From positions 1,984,001-2,048,000 of the forward strand of contig OX392532.1 in assembly GCA_947623455.1 (NCBI GenBank): a stretch of DNA of 64,000 nucleotides, given 5' to 3'. Every line of letters starts with the position of its first letter. Within the stretch, counting starts at the first letter, position 1. This document shows, piece by piece, positions 12,701 to 27,300 of this stretch. The position numbers were made by a program, and so were the translations under genes. This DNA comes from Mimachlamys varia. Its lineage: Eukaryota; Mollusca; Bivalvia; Pectinida; Pectinidae. A model generated the notes under the pieces. It saw nothing but the letters and a program-made list of their open reading frames with translations. It did not search any database and had not been told where the DNA came from.

Positions 12701-13925
12701 AGGTCATATTGACCTTGATTAATTCATATGTGCTCTGAAGGTGTTACGACGGTACAGTGTTTGCTTTACAGCTGCATTGAAAATGACTTTGAATGCATAC
12801 CTAAACCCGTGAAATGAATGTAACTAAAAAACGAATTGTGGGTTGAGATACTTTTTGTTACTTGATCGACAAATCTGATAAGTAGTACAATTTTGCATCG
12901 TGGCTCATCCATTAATGGGTGAATGTGTAAAATAATGATATTCACAAGCATGGATTAGAACGGAAATATGCAAATTGTGTACCAGAAATACGCTTTAGTT
13001 GGCGTTTTTTCTTTGGTCAGAAGAGTTAAGATTCATATCGTCAGCACAATTTTAAGACCTGAATATAAATTGAATGAATATACATTATAGATTTCAAAAT
13101 CATTCGTTTGTGAAGAAATGGGGTTAAATAGTTACTGAGGTATGAAAGCGAGGTAGGGACCGACAACAAACTCTAAATAACTTGCTTGAACCCATGGAGA
13201 CACTTAAAGGGGTTGAAAGGTCAGATGTAAAACCTTCTTTGTGTCTCTATTTCCGGATCTAGAAATAATGTGGACTGATAGTGTTTCTGTATTTATAATA
13301 GTTTCACTGCCATTGACAAAGGGAATACATGCTTGCTAATATGGGCACATAAACAGCTATTTATATAAATGACTTGGAAATTGCTATTCAAATCAGCTGA
13401 CTTCATAGAACCTTCTTTTATTGTTTTTTAATACAAATTTATTTTAACAAAATATTTCAGGAATTTTGAGTTAAGTGAATATATAAGAAGTTTCTTACAA
13501 CCCGGTGGTGGCTTATTTAATTATTCGCTAGAAAGTATCTACTTCCACAGATGGTTTGCCCATCCTCCCTCCAGGCGCCGTACAGTACACTGTATTATCG
13601 TACCTGGTAGCTCTCCCCACCTGATACGGTCACGACATACATTTTATTTAAAGATCTACCTGTTACCTACGACAAGGTAGTCCGAACCGATAGATGATCC
13701 AAAGACATGGTCAGGAACACACATGCGATTGTACTTATAATTGGGTAATAGATAAGATACAGTGTGCCAACAAGTGAGAACATTGCACCGTGCAACTATT
13801 TGAAACTAACGGTTTACTAGTGTTTTAGAAGGGATATGTTGGAGTGTATCAATTGTAAAGGGTCACTAGGTGGAAGAGTTATTTATTTTAGAAATACAAA
13901 AAACTGCCCTACTGCAACAACTTGT
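9741..13925. other. Non-coding stretch apart from one dispersed repeat
   Basis: Only the repeat at 11050-11240 is recognised. The missing first SLC5 exon was looked for here and not found. Confidence 0.45.
11050..11240 (+). repeat. Dispersed repeat with GGTGTTCCGGAAGAGTAAGC core, copy 1
   Basis: Core: AAAAGTACAAATAAGACCAG then GTGTTCCGGAAGAGTAAGCG and TCGTCATGTAGATCTTGGTC. An open frame on the complement is incidental. Confidence 0.75.
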
Positions 13926-16900
13926 AGGACGCAGTAAAAGACATACTGCATTAGTGTTGGGATGCAGAACACGTCCTATTGCATTCGTTTTAAGATACAG
14001 AAAAGGACATACAGCATTAGTTTTAGGATGCAGAAAAATACATACTGTATAAGATTATGGATGCAGAACAAAAATGCATTAGTTTTAGGATGCAGAAAAA
14101 AGACATACTGCATTAGGTTTAGGATGCAGAAAAAAACATACTGCATTAGTTTTAGGATGCAGAAAAAGACATACTGCATTAGTTTAAGGATGCAGAAAAA
14201 TACATACTGTATAAGATTATGGATGCAGAAAAAAAATGCATTAGTTTTAGGATGCAGAAAAATACATACTGCATTATATTTAGAATGCAGAAAAAGACAT
14301 ACTGTATTAGTGTTAGGATGCAGAAAAAGACATACTGCATTAGTGTAAGGATGCCGAAAAAGACATTCTGAATTAGTGTAAGGATGCAGAAAAGTCCTAC
14401 TGTGTTAGAGTTAGGATGCAGAAAAAGACATACTGTATAAGTGTTAGGATGCAGAAAAAGACATACTGCACTAGTGTTAGGATGCAGAAAAAGACATACC
14501 GCATTAGTGTTAGGATGCAGAAAAAGACATACCGCATTCGTGTTAGGATGCAGAAAAAGACATACTGCACTAGTGTTAGGATGCAGAAAAAGACATACTG
14601 CATTAGTGTTAGGATGCAGAAAAAGACATACTGCATTAGTGTTAGGATGCAGAAAAAAAAACATACTGCATTAGTGTTAGGATGCAGAAAAAGACATACT
14701 GCATTAGTGTTAGGATGCAGAAAAAGACATACCGCATTCGTGTTAGGATGCAGAAACAGACATGCTGCATTAGTGTTAGGATGCAGAAAAAGACATGCTG
14801 CATTAGTGTTAGGATGCAGAAAAAGACATACCGCATTAGTGTTAGGATGCAGAAAAAGACATGCTGTATTAGTGTTAGGATGCAGAAAAAGACATGCTGC
14901 ATTAGTGTTAGGATGCAGAAAAGGACATACTGCATTAGTGTTAGGATGCAGAAAAAGACATACTGCACTAGTGTAAGGATGCAGAAAAAAAAACATACTG
15001 CATTAGTGTTAGGATGCAGAAAAAGACATGCTGTATTAGTGTTAGGATGCAGAAAAAGACATACCGCATTAGTGTTAGGATGCAGAAAAAGACATACTGC
15101 ATTAGTGTTAGGATGCAGAAAAAGACATACCGCATTCGTGTTAGGATGCAGAAACAGACATGCTGCATTAGTGTTAGGATGCAGAAAAGGACATACTGCA
15201 TTAGTGTTAGGATGCAGAAACAGACATGCTGCATTAGTGTTAGGATGCAGAAAAAGACATACCGCATTCGTGTTAGGATGCAGAAAAAGACATACTGCAC
15301 TAGTGTTAGGATGCAGAAAAAGACATACTGTATAAGTGTTAGGATGCAGAAAAAGACATACTGCATTAGTGTTAGGATGCAGAAAAAGACATACTGCATT
15401 AGTGTTAGGATGCAGAAAAAAAACATACTGTATTAGTGATAGGATGCAGAAAAAGACATACTGCATTAGTGTTAGGATGCAGAAAAAAAAACATACTGTA
15501 TTAGTGTTAGGATGCAGAAAAAGACATACTGCATTAGTGTTAGGATGCAGAAAAAAAACATACTGTATTAGTGTTAGGATGCAGAAAAAGACATACTGCA
15601 TTAGTGTTAGGATGCAGAAAAAGACATACTGCATTAGTGTTAGGATGCAGAAAAAAAGACATACTGCATTAGTTTTAGGATGCAGAAAAAGACTTACTGC
15701 ATTAGTGTTAGGATGCAGAAAAAGACATACCGCATTCGTGTTAGGATGCAGAAACAGACATGCTGCATTAGTGTTAGGATGCAGAAAAGGACATACTGCA
15801 TTAGTGTTAGGATGCAGAAAAAGACATGCTGCATTAGTGTTAGGATGCAGAAAAAGACATACTGCATTAGTGTTAGGATGCAGAAAAAGACATACCGCAT
15901 TAGTGTTAGGATGCAGAAAAATGCATACTGTATAAGTGATAGGATGCGAAAAAGACATACTGTATAAGTGTTAGGTTGCGGAAAAATGCATACTGTATAA
16001 ATGATAGGATGCAGAAAAGGACATAATGTTTTAATTTAAGGATGCAGAAAAATACATACTGCATTAGTGTTAGGATGCAGAAAAAGACATACTGCATTAG
16101 TGTTAGGATGCAGAAAAAGACATACCGCATTCGTGTTAGGATGCAGAAACAGACATGCTGCATTAGTGTTAGGATGCAGAAAAGGACATACTGCATTAGT
16201 GTTAGGATGCAGAAACAGACATGCTGCATTAGTGTTAGGATGCAGAAAAGGACATACTGTATAAGTGTTAGGATGCAGAAAAAGACATACTGCACTAGTG
16301 TTAGGATGCAGAAAAAGACATACCGCATTAGTGTTAGGATGCAGAAAAAGACATACCGCATTCGTGTTAGGATGCAGAAAAAGACATACTGCACTAGTGT
16401 TAGGATGCAGAAAAAGACATACTGTATAAGTGTTAGGATGCAGAAAAAGACATACTGCATTAGTGTTAGGATGCAGAAAAAGACATACTGCATTAGTGTT
16501 AGGATGCAGAAAAAAAACATACTGTATTAGTGATAGGATGCAGAAAAAGACATACTGCACTAGTGTTAGGATGCAGAAAAAGACATACTGCATTAGTGTT
16601 AGGATGCAGAAAAAAAACATACTGTATTAGTGTTAGGATGCAGAAAAAGACATACTGCATTAGTGTTAGGATGCAGAAAAAAAACATACTGTATTAGTGT
16701 TAGGATGCAGAAAAAGACATACTGCATTAGTGTTAGGATGCAGAAAAAGACTTACTGCATTAGTGTTAGGATGCAGAAAAAGACATACTGCATTAGTGTT
16801 AGGATGCAGAAAAAAAGACATACTGCATTAGTTTTAGGATGCAGAAAAAGACTTACTGCATTAGTGTTAGGATGCAGAAAAAGACATACCGCATTCGTGT

Positions 16901-17612
16901 TAGGATGCAGAAACAGACATGCTGCATTAGTGTTAGGATGCAGAAAAGGACATACTGCATTAGTGTTAGGATGCAGAAAAAGACATGCTGCATTAGTGTT
17001 AGGATGCAGAAAAAGACATACTGCATTAGTGTTAGGATGCAGAAAAAGACATACCGCATTAGTGTTAGGATGCAGAAAAATGCATACTGTATAAGTGATA
17101 GGATGCGAAAAAGACATACTGTATAAGTGTTAGGTTGCGGAAAAATGCATACTGTATAAATGATAGGATGCAGAAAAGGACATAATGTTTTAATTTAAGG
17201 ATGCAGAAAAATACATACTGTATTAGTGTTAGGATGCAGAAAAGTCCTACTGTATTAGTGTTAGGATGCAGAAAAGTCCTACTGTATAAGTGTTAGGATG
17301 CAGAAAAGTCCTACTGTATAAGTGTTAGGATGCAGAAAAGTCCTACTGTATTAGTGTTGGGATGCAGAAAAGACATACTGTATAAGTGATAGGATGCGAT
17401 AAGGACATACTGTTTTAATTTAAGGATGCAGAAAAATGCATACTGTATAAGTGTTAGGATGCAGAAAAAAACATACTGTATAAGTGTTAGGATGCAGAAA
17501 AGGACATACTGCATTAGTTTTAGAATGCAGAAACAGACATGCTGCATTAGTGTTAGGATGCAGAACAAGACATACTGTAATAGTGTTAGGATGCAGAATA
17601 CGCTACATTATT
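13926..17612 (+). repeat. Satellite array of 33-bp units
   Basis: About 110 units of TTAGGATGCAGAAAAAGACA plus TACTGCATTAGTG. Because 33 is divisible by three, both strands stay open for hundreds of codons, but the translations are simple repeats and not genes. A block at about 15645-16060 recurs at about 16804-17219 (offset 1159 bp), showing a later, larger duplication. It probably sits in the first intron of the SLC5 gene. Confidence 0.95.
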
Positions 17613-18355
17613 GTATATAGAAAGCAGCTGTAATAAATTAATTTGTATTATGTTAACACATGTACAAACACTATGTGACTTACAAGGTCATCCTGAATTT
17701 GTTCATGTGACCTGTAATACTGTAAGGGACAATTTAACTTTTTCCAGTATTTCTAACTAAAGCCAGACACAGTCTCCAGCTCATAAGGTCTGTTCATGGG
17801 GGCACATATGCTATATATCAATAAAATATAACTCGGACATAATTCGAATTTCAAGAAAACACATTCAAATTATTATGTCATCAATAAATTTCGTTTTAAG
17901 GACCGTTTTCTTTTATAAATATTGAAATCAAAGTGACGATATATTTATTCGATTGCATTGCAAATACGTGTAACATCCGATTACACATATGTATTAGATA
18001 CTATGTTGATATGTATAACCGCTAACTCAGGATAACATGAAGACAACTCGTTCGTCTTCCTTTTGTGCCACTGATCTTAGTTTTAAACAACATAATTGTT
18101 TATACATTGATAATGAGATTAGTGTACGGCTTGCAATCCAAACAGTGTTCAAGCATATCATACATGTGTTATGTGTTTCATTTGTTAACCAAAGAGTTTC
18201 ACTACTTCGCTATACACTTGGAATGAGGATATTTTCTATTTATAATCCTGTATTGTGTTTGGTGCGAAAAGCCATCTGTTCGTTAGTGACATTCTCCGAT
18301 TACTGGAGAGAGTTCGTTTGTATATGAAATTCATGTGTGATTTATTTACTTTCAG

Positions 18356-21300
18356 TCGTCATGTCGGAACAGAGGGAGTGTAAGCGGGTACTTCTTGGCG
18401 GGAAGGACAATGAACTGGATTCCGGTAAAGTTCTATCACATGTGTATTAAATGGCCATGTTCAGAAAGTGTAAAGAACTTCATTTTTATCATACTAAGAG
18501 TTGCACCAGCACTGTAGAAATAAGTTAGAGAATAACGAAGCGTTAGCAAAATCATAATCCGGTCTTAAAATCGATTAAACCAGGGTAAAAGGATTTATTT
18601 ACATTGAAACCCTTGTAAAAGTACAAGAGAATAAGACAAGGTGTTCCGGAAGAGTAAGCGTCTTCTGCTTCACCGACGACACCCGCCATGTATATATTTG
18701 TCACATTAAAGTAAACATCAAGTTCCCAAAATGAGAACAGAGTATCATTTTTTAACTGTGATTATCAACTGAATGAGATAAGAAAATGTTAAAACACAAC
18801 ACAATCGAAATAATGTACACTCCATACATCGCAGATGTTTTTTGTCCAGCAATAATTCAGATATTTTAAATCTGATTTAAAATAGCTCAACCTGATACAC
18901 GATTTCTTACTGTAAATCCCAGTCTATGTGTGTGTGTTGTTTTCGGTATATGTATTACATGTAGTGAACTTTACAATATCAATCGATGTTCCTATACCTG
19001 TTGGATATAGATATGTTATATTTAACTGTCAACGCGTCAGAGGTACATCGTGGATATGAAAGTCAAACTTTCGATGATATATGTATTTTCGATGCTTCAT
19101 TTATACACGACATGTTAATTAATATAAATTCAACATTTATTTTTGCATTTTTCCAGGTTGGGGCTTCACTTTTCGCTAGTAACATCGGTAGTGGACATTT
19201 CGTTGGACTAGCAGGTTCCGGAGCATCCTCTGGTATCGGTATAGCTGTATTCGAACTCAATGTAAGTGAAATTATTTAAATGTACGATGATAAGGTTTGT
19301 TACATACAGGCTGCCATACACGATCATCGGTATAGCTGTATTCGAACTCAATGTACACGAAATCATTTATATGTACGATAATAAGGTTTGTTACATACAG
19401 GCTGTCATACACGAACATCTGGTAACGCTGAGCGTGCTGTAAACGTACACATTATACAAAAAAAAACCTGAAAATAATTTGTATTCGTTATTTATGCATT
19501 ATTTTATTATTGTTTCTGTAGAAACTAGAAAGAATACCATTTAAAATAATTTCAACTACAATGTGTTTCTAAGGACTTTTTAAGGCTACTCTTTTCTATT
19601 ACAACACGTATTTCATTCCGTATTATATATACAAATGTGTACGAGTATTTCATGAACAATAATAATATCGGTATCTTAATAGCAAGATGATCTGTTAGTA
19701 GTCCGTCGCTATTGCAACATAGTTTACTAGTGTTATCTTGATACACTGTGCTTTAAAAACATAACTTGTTTATAAAACGTTATATATATTGTAGGCTATC
19801 TTCATCCTGATGATGCTGGGATGGCTCTTCGTGCCAGTATACATTGCATCCGGGGTGAGTCTCTGTAAATATCTGTCACCAATTTGTTTGTTTCAATAAA
19901 TTACTTAAATCATTATGTCTTTATCATAAAATACATATATTTGATGGATTTATAAATACAAAATCTATGAATCATATTTATTACATGTATGTACCACAAG
20001 GAATATACTGTTTATAGAGAATATGAAAAATACAAGTCTCCAATTTTATAAGTATGAATATAGGAATCTAACATTTTTATTTAAAAGGAAATTATTTTCA
20101 GATTTGTTTTATCGCAACATTTACAAAACAGATATTTGGAACAACAGTCTTCTGCGGTTCATTTAAGATGTGTCAGCTTCCACTGGCTCTACATCCAATG
20201 TGATCTAATGATTTTTAATCTGACGGCTATTACTTCATTTCAACATACACTGCCATCCAAACGTTTTATTACAAACGTTGTGTACATACATATTATGAAT
20301 TAAGCCATTAGCTAACACTAAATGAACACTACGGAATGCAAATTCCTAAAGTTAGCCCACTTATCAGTGACAATTTTCAGAGTTCTATTTTTGATAATGA
20401 ATAAAAATTGTTTATCTTTCATTTGCACAATTAAGTGGAATTAATACAATGGGATCCACTGTCTTAAATACAAGAGAGAAATATAGTGTTGAACTGTTGT
20501 ATTAAAAACGTGAACTTACATTTTGAGGATTTGAATTGTATCGAAAATCACACATACATGTAGTTGAAAAATAGCAAAACATCGTAAGCAGTTAATTATA
20601 ACACAAAAATATTAGTAGTAATACATACTGAAAATTTGGGTTTTGCTCAATTTCAAAGCGCTTACAGAAAAATGTATCAGAACTTTTTGGATGGCAGTGT
20701 GTGTTATGTATATGACATACATATTTCCTTAGCCTAAGTTATATACAGGAGCTGATAATATTATATCCCTTTTTTAACCAGGTATTCACTATGCCGGAGT
20801 ACCTACAGAAACGATTTGGCGGTCAGAGGATAAGGATCTACCTGTCTGTACTTGCTCTCATCCTCTACGTGTTTACAAAGATATCTGTAGGTGTCAGCAT
20901 TATCATCAGCTGTTTCCTTATATTACTGCATTACAAAAAGATGATTACGATATACATTTACTTTGTTTAACGTTTGATATCATTATGGCTTCAGTATGTG
21001 GGGCAAGTTTTACTTATCCTTCCTTAGCTGGTCCAAAACGTTTAGGAGAATCAGAGATGAATGTGTTCTTTAATTTTCGCGCGTTCAATGTTATTTTTGT
21101 TCAGTTAAAGGATCTAAAACTAAGGTTTAAATTTCCTGATGTTGTGATCCTTTATATTAAAGGTTTTGGGAGTTTTTTTCAGTGAATCCTTAAATATATT
21201 ATGCAATGTATGTAGTTTGCAAATTCATAAATACTATAATTTCACTCCAAGTCTAAAACTAAAACGTAATGAAATGTGCTTAATTCTGTCTACTCAGGCT

Positions 21301-24300
21301 GACTTGTTCTCCGGAGCCCTGTTCATCACGCAAACATTCAAGGGATTCAATCTATACCTCGCTGTTATCATCCTCCTAGCAATAGCAGCTCTCTTCACCA
21401 TCACAGGTACGGTCTCCCCGGTACTAAACAGTACTTAGACAGATGCTAATCAGAGTTACAGTGCGGATATTTTCCCTTTAACCTGTAATGACTGTTTGGT
21501 GTAAAGATGTCCTATCATTTTTTCTTTATTTCCATCTTTTATTGATTAATATTACTTCAGGTCAGCTATCATATTCGAAATAATGCTTTTTTTTAACATT
21601 GATTTATGATAATTGCATTCAACGTACTTTAAAACTTACAAATTTGTCATTATTAGTTAATGTGCTGTTACATATGTACGACAATATTTTACAAGTATAC
21701 TGGTACGGGTTATTGCTTAAGATATTGATGAATTTATTTCAGTATAGAACTTTGATGACATTATATAAATTATCACGGTCAGTCTTTCTACTACAGGGGG
21801 TCTGACCGCTGTCATTTGGACCGACTTTGCACAGGTTGTCATCATGGTGATCGGGGCATTCATCCTCATGGTCATGAGTAAGTCAAAAGTAATAGATAAT
21901 AATGTAATAATTATATATTAATAAACATTTCGTTGAGGTAAGAGATAAAACATAATCGTTGCCATTAGTATCTGAATATAGGATTTTGATGTACATGTCA
22001 TAATGACGTAAAATGAAAGTCCAATATAGTTACGAACTGACACAGAGTACATACATGTACAATGTAAGTCAGTGCGACGAAACCCGTTCGTCCAACAAGT
22101 GATGAACCGTAAACCAGCCACCCAACGAGCAGGTCATATTTTCTACCAATTAGTCTGAAATTGCATTGGGCAAAGGTTTGGCAGGGACAAATTTTCTTGT
22201 TATATATTTACAATATTAATTTTGTATTTGCCGCTTCGAAAAATATAAACAATTTCTTTTTTATTTGCTAATGTTATTTTTATTTAGGCTTTATCAGAGT
22301 TGGTGGATATGAGCAAATGGTTAAAAAGTATTTTGATGCATGGCCGAATACGACTCGTTTGCACTATGCAAACATTCACAGTAACTATAGCTACGCCAAA
22401 TGTGGTATTCCTCCTGAAAACTCCATGCACCTGATGCGAGCAGCAGACGACGGTGGTCTCCCCTGGCCAGGAATCATTTTCGGTCTCACCATTTCGTCAG
22501 TGTGGTATTGGTGTTCGGATCAGGTGACTATTACTAATAAACTTTTGCATTATCCTAAGTTTGTTTTCGCGATGGATGAAAATGTTATGAGGTATCTTCC
22601 ATTTATACATTTCTGATTTAAAACTAATTCAGGATTCTGTTCGAAATATTGTAATTGTAGATCAGTGTATTTATCATTCATACGGGTAAATCTACGTAAC
22701 ATTTGTAAATTGCCAAAAATAACATGCTATCAATAAAAGTGATTACAATTGCATATGGATTTCTTTCAGGTCATTGTACAAAGAGCTCTAGCTGCCAAGA
22801 ATTTATCACATGCCAAGGCCGGCACGATTCTTGCCGGATACTTGAAGTTTTTACCTCTCTGGCTTCTCGTCTTTCCTGGAATGATTGCAAGAATTTTGTT
22901 TCCAAGTACGTTTTATATGACCTAATAACTCTCGATTAAATATAAAACATGAAAACCTTGCATGTTTTCAATAAGTCAAGTGTCTGCTTATCTATCAATA
23001 ATTCTGATGCTGTATACGTAGGTATGAATGTAGCTAGGGGTTATGGAAGTCTTTACGCATAAATTACTTTACCTCGTGAACGTGAACATTCTTATTGGGA
23101 CGTTTTGATTACCTTGTAGCATGTAGTCAACCTACGTTGAAGCGTGCCTATCTATGAAGTCCCCCCCCCCCACCCCCGTGTTCATAATGGTTATAAAAAG
23201 TAAGGATCAATGTTCCATTTTGAATTCTAAAATGCTACTCAGTGGAAAGCAGTTAGTTATTATTACACCAGTCGATCTTAAATATGTAATTCTATTCCAC
23301 GTTCAACTCTTCTTACGAATAAGATATAGAATAAGCTGTGTTGACAAAGTTTACATACATTCCAGATCTATCACTTTCACGAGTCGGCATTGTGTTTTAC
23401 AGATGAAGTTGGCTGCGCTGATCCAGATATTTGCTTTCGGGTTTGCGGAAGTCGGGCGGGCTGTACAAACATAGCGTTTCCGAAACTCGTCCTAGAGATC
23501 ATGCCTGTCGGTCTAAGAGGGTTGATGTTGGCTGTCATGATGTCCGCTCTTATCTCTTCCCTGACCTCCATCTTCAACAGCAGCAGTACCATCTTCACCA
23601 TGGATATCTGGAGGCGGATAAGGAAGGATGCCGGTGACGTAGAACTCATGATAGTAGGACGGTTAGTGACGTAGTGCTAATTGATTGTCGGGTGGCTTAG
23701 TGACGTAGTGCTCATTGATTGTCAGATGGGTTAGTGACGTAGTGCTCAATGATTATCGGATGGGTTAGTGACGTAGTGCTCATTGATTATCGGATGGGTT
23801 AGTGACGTAGTGCTCATTGATTGTCGGGTGGGTTAGTGACGTAGTGCTCATTGATTGTCGGGTGGGTTAGTGACGTAGTGCTCATTGATTATCGGATGGG
23901 TTAGTGACGTAGTGCTCATTAATAGTCGGGTGGGTGACGTAGTGCTTACTGATTGTCAGAAGGGTTAGTGGCCTTGTATTCTTTGATTTCAGACCGGAAA
24001 TTACATAACTACATTACATGCGCACTGGTTGTGGAAAGGTTATAAACGGAGGAATTTGATTGTTGGATGGGTTAATTCTCTGATTTTTTTTTATCATTAT
24101 TTTTTTATTTGTAGGTGCTGCGTTGTGATCTTAGTGGTGATATCGGTAGTGTGGATACCTATTGTTCAGAACGTTTCAGAACTTTTCCACTACATTCAGG
24201 CGATTACTAGCTTCCTCGCACCACCTGTATGTGCTGTTTACGTGTTAGCAGTGTTCTGGAAACGAACAAACGAAAAGGTGAGTTTAACTTGGGAAAACTT

Positions 24301-27300
24301 ACTTAATCATTTCATATTGAGTGAATTGTACATGTATCGCATTGCATGTATATATTCATAAAATAATATACGATAAACCCTTTAATAAATCTGTGCATAA
24401 CAAATTAAAAATTAAAATTTAAGGTGGAATTAATCTATCCTGGTATACGGAAATCGGAAATCTATCCTGGTACACAGTAATTAGGATATATATCGAAGTA
24501 TACAGTAACTCGAAAATCTATCGTGATATAAACCAATTCGGAAATCTATCCAGGTATACTGTAATTGAGAAATCTATCCTGGTAAACAGTAATTCGGAAA
24601 TCTATCCAGGTATACTGTAATTGGGAAATCTATCCTGGTAAACAGTAATTCGGAAATCTATCCAGGTATACAGTAATTCAGAAATCTATCCTGGTATACA
24701 GTAATTCAGAAATCTATCCAGGTATACAGTAATTCGGAAATATATCCATGTATACAGTAATTCGGAAATCTATCCTTGTATACAGTAATTCGGAAATCTA
24801 TCCAGGTAAACAGTAATTCGGAAATCTATTCAGGTATACTGTAATTGGGAAATCTATCCTGGTAAACAGTAATTCGGAAATCTATCCAGGTATACAGTAA
24901 TTCGGAAATCTATCCAGGTATACAGTAATTCGGAAATCTATCCAGGTATACTGTAATTGGGAAATCTATCCTGGTATACAGTAATTCAGAAATCTATCCA
25001 GGTATACAGTAATTCGGAAATAAATCCAGGTATACAGTAATTCGGAAATATATCCTGGTATACAGTAATTCGGAAATCTATCCAGGTATACAGTAATTCG
25101 GAAATCTATCCAGGTATACTGTAATTGGGAAATCTATCCTGGTAAACATTAATTCGGAAATCTATCCAGGTATACTGTAATTGGGAAATCTATCCTGGTA
25201 AACAGTAATTCGGAAATCTATCCAGGTATACAGTAATTCGAAAATATATCCTGGCAAACAGTAATTCGAAAATATATCCAGGTATACAGTAATTCGGAAA
25301 TCTTTCCTGGTATACAGTAATTCGGAAATGAGATATCTTTTACAGAACTTGTTTTTTTATCGAACCACCAGGGGGCGTTCTTCGGACTGATGGTCGGCCT
25401 TGTGACAGGAATGATACGCTTTATCTGGGAGTATGTTTACTCTGTACCGCCGTGCGGCGAGGAGGAAAAGGATACACGACCTGACATCATTTCCAAAGTC
25501 CACTATCTCCATTTCGGAATCATCCTCTTCGGGGTGGTCTTCATCGCCACTGTCATTATGAGTCTTTTGACTAAACCTATAGACGATGTCCATGTAAGTG
25601 TCTCTTTGTTGTTTACAGGTATACATATATTAGGGTTTATTCCAAAAAGTTAGAGACAAAGTGCCTTAAACACTGGACTAACCTATCATTTATAATTGTC
25701 CTTTATTTAGCTTGTCAGATGTAATAAAATATGACTACATTATTTGTTTTAAGTTTATTAAATTTGAGGTCGAATCATGGTTTGTTGGTGCTCTAGTTGT
25801 TTTAAGACAAATAAAGTATGTAACATGTATCTATAGCAGGTAATTAGAGTTTGCTGCCAAAGAGTCTGACATTCTATGAACAACTTTGGCCAAAACAACT
25901 GATTTATTATCATTATTATTATTATTTTGTCTTTCAAAGCTTTGCTTTTTCAGATAAAGTTTCTATATTTATTTTATACATAATTTATCACATGCGTTTA
26001 GCAATGTAAGTGTTTTAATGTATTGTAACTTTGTCGCCATGTCAATGATCAGAAACACGAAGGCTATTTCAAAACACACTTGGGGAAATAATATTTTCAT
26101 AATAAGTTGTTTTGTATTTTCATTTCTAGTTACACCGACTGACATTCTGGAACAGATTCAGTACAGCTGAACGAGTGAACATAGACGAGGAGGAACAGAA
26201 AGCTGCGCAAGACGCAAATCCAAACACACTGAAAGTAGAGGACATCCGTACGTATTCACACTTGCGGACGAACAGACGAACACATGCACACACGGACGCA
26301 CAGACAAAGTGATTTATATTTACCCCCTTACCTAAGTGGAGATATAAAAATACATAAGGTGGGGTATAAAAAGACTTTACATATATACACCCCTTATGTC
26401 TTTTTATACCCCGACTTAGGTAAGGGGGTATATAGAAATCACTTTGTATACTATGTGCGTCCGTCCGTGCGTCCTACCGTCCGGCCTTTGTGTACAACAT
26501 ATCTTAAGAAACCCTAGTCTGATTTGGTTCATATTCATAACAAAGCATCACACGATAATTGTCTACACCTGATTAGCTTTTGGTGATCATTGGTCAACGT
26601 TAAAGGTCATAGGTCAACATTGACCACTTTGGGAATAAAAAACGTGTGTACAAGATATCTATGAACCCTTGATAGATTTGGTTCATATTCACACCATACC
26701 ATCACCTTATCAAGTTACACACGTGATTATATTTCGGTGGTCATCGGTCTCTGCTGGAGTTCAACGGTCACACGTAACAGCTTCGTGGGGATAGGGGATA
26801 TACATTGTATCCATGCCAGCCCCTGCTTCCTTTGCTTTTATTTATATGGAATGTAACAATTATTATAGCACTCCTCTGTTTTATAAATCACCAACGCGTT
26901 ATTATCAATCGATCATGTGGATGATTGTTGGAGCGATGGAAAACAATATGACAATTCATAGATATTGCACATGTGACCTCGAGATTTTCATGTCTATAAA
27001 CAAATGTTTTTTTTTGTGTGATTGGCAAAATTTGTTAGCAATTTCTAATAAAGGAATGTTTTGTTTGTTTATTCATAACCCCGGGTACTACTGATGGTTC
27101 CTTGGCTTTTGTTTACGTTTTGCCAATCGACTTGAAAACATTGTTTTTTGTTTTCGGTTATCAGGTATAATGCACTTCCATTAACATGAAGTCTAAATTA
27201 ATGCTCCGATTTATATTTGCTTCCAAAAAAACACTTAAATCATATAAAAAAAAAGCAAAAAAAAAATTGCCAAAAACCTTTATTCAAAGCATTTTTCTCA

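Noticed and set aside
14642..15958. 438-codon open frame on the minus strand, with others on both strands across 13.9-17.6 kb
   Set aside because: A product of the 33-bp tandem unit; both strands are open at once and the peptide is a simple repeat.
13926..17612. CRISPR-like regular spacing of 30-34 bp repeats here and elsewhere
   Set aside because: Units are contiguous with no unique spacers, and the genome is eukaryotic.
18037..18327. 96-codon open frame just before the first SLC5 exon
   Set aside because: Ends before the acceptor at 18355 in a different frame, with no SLC5 similarity; intron sequence.
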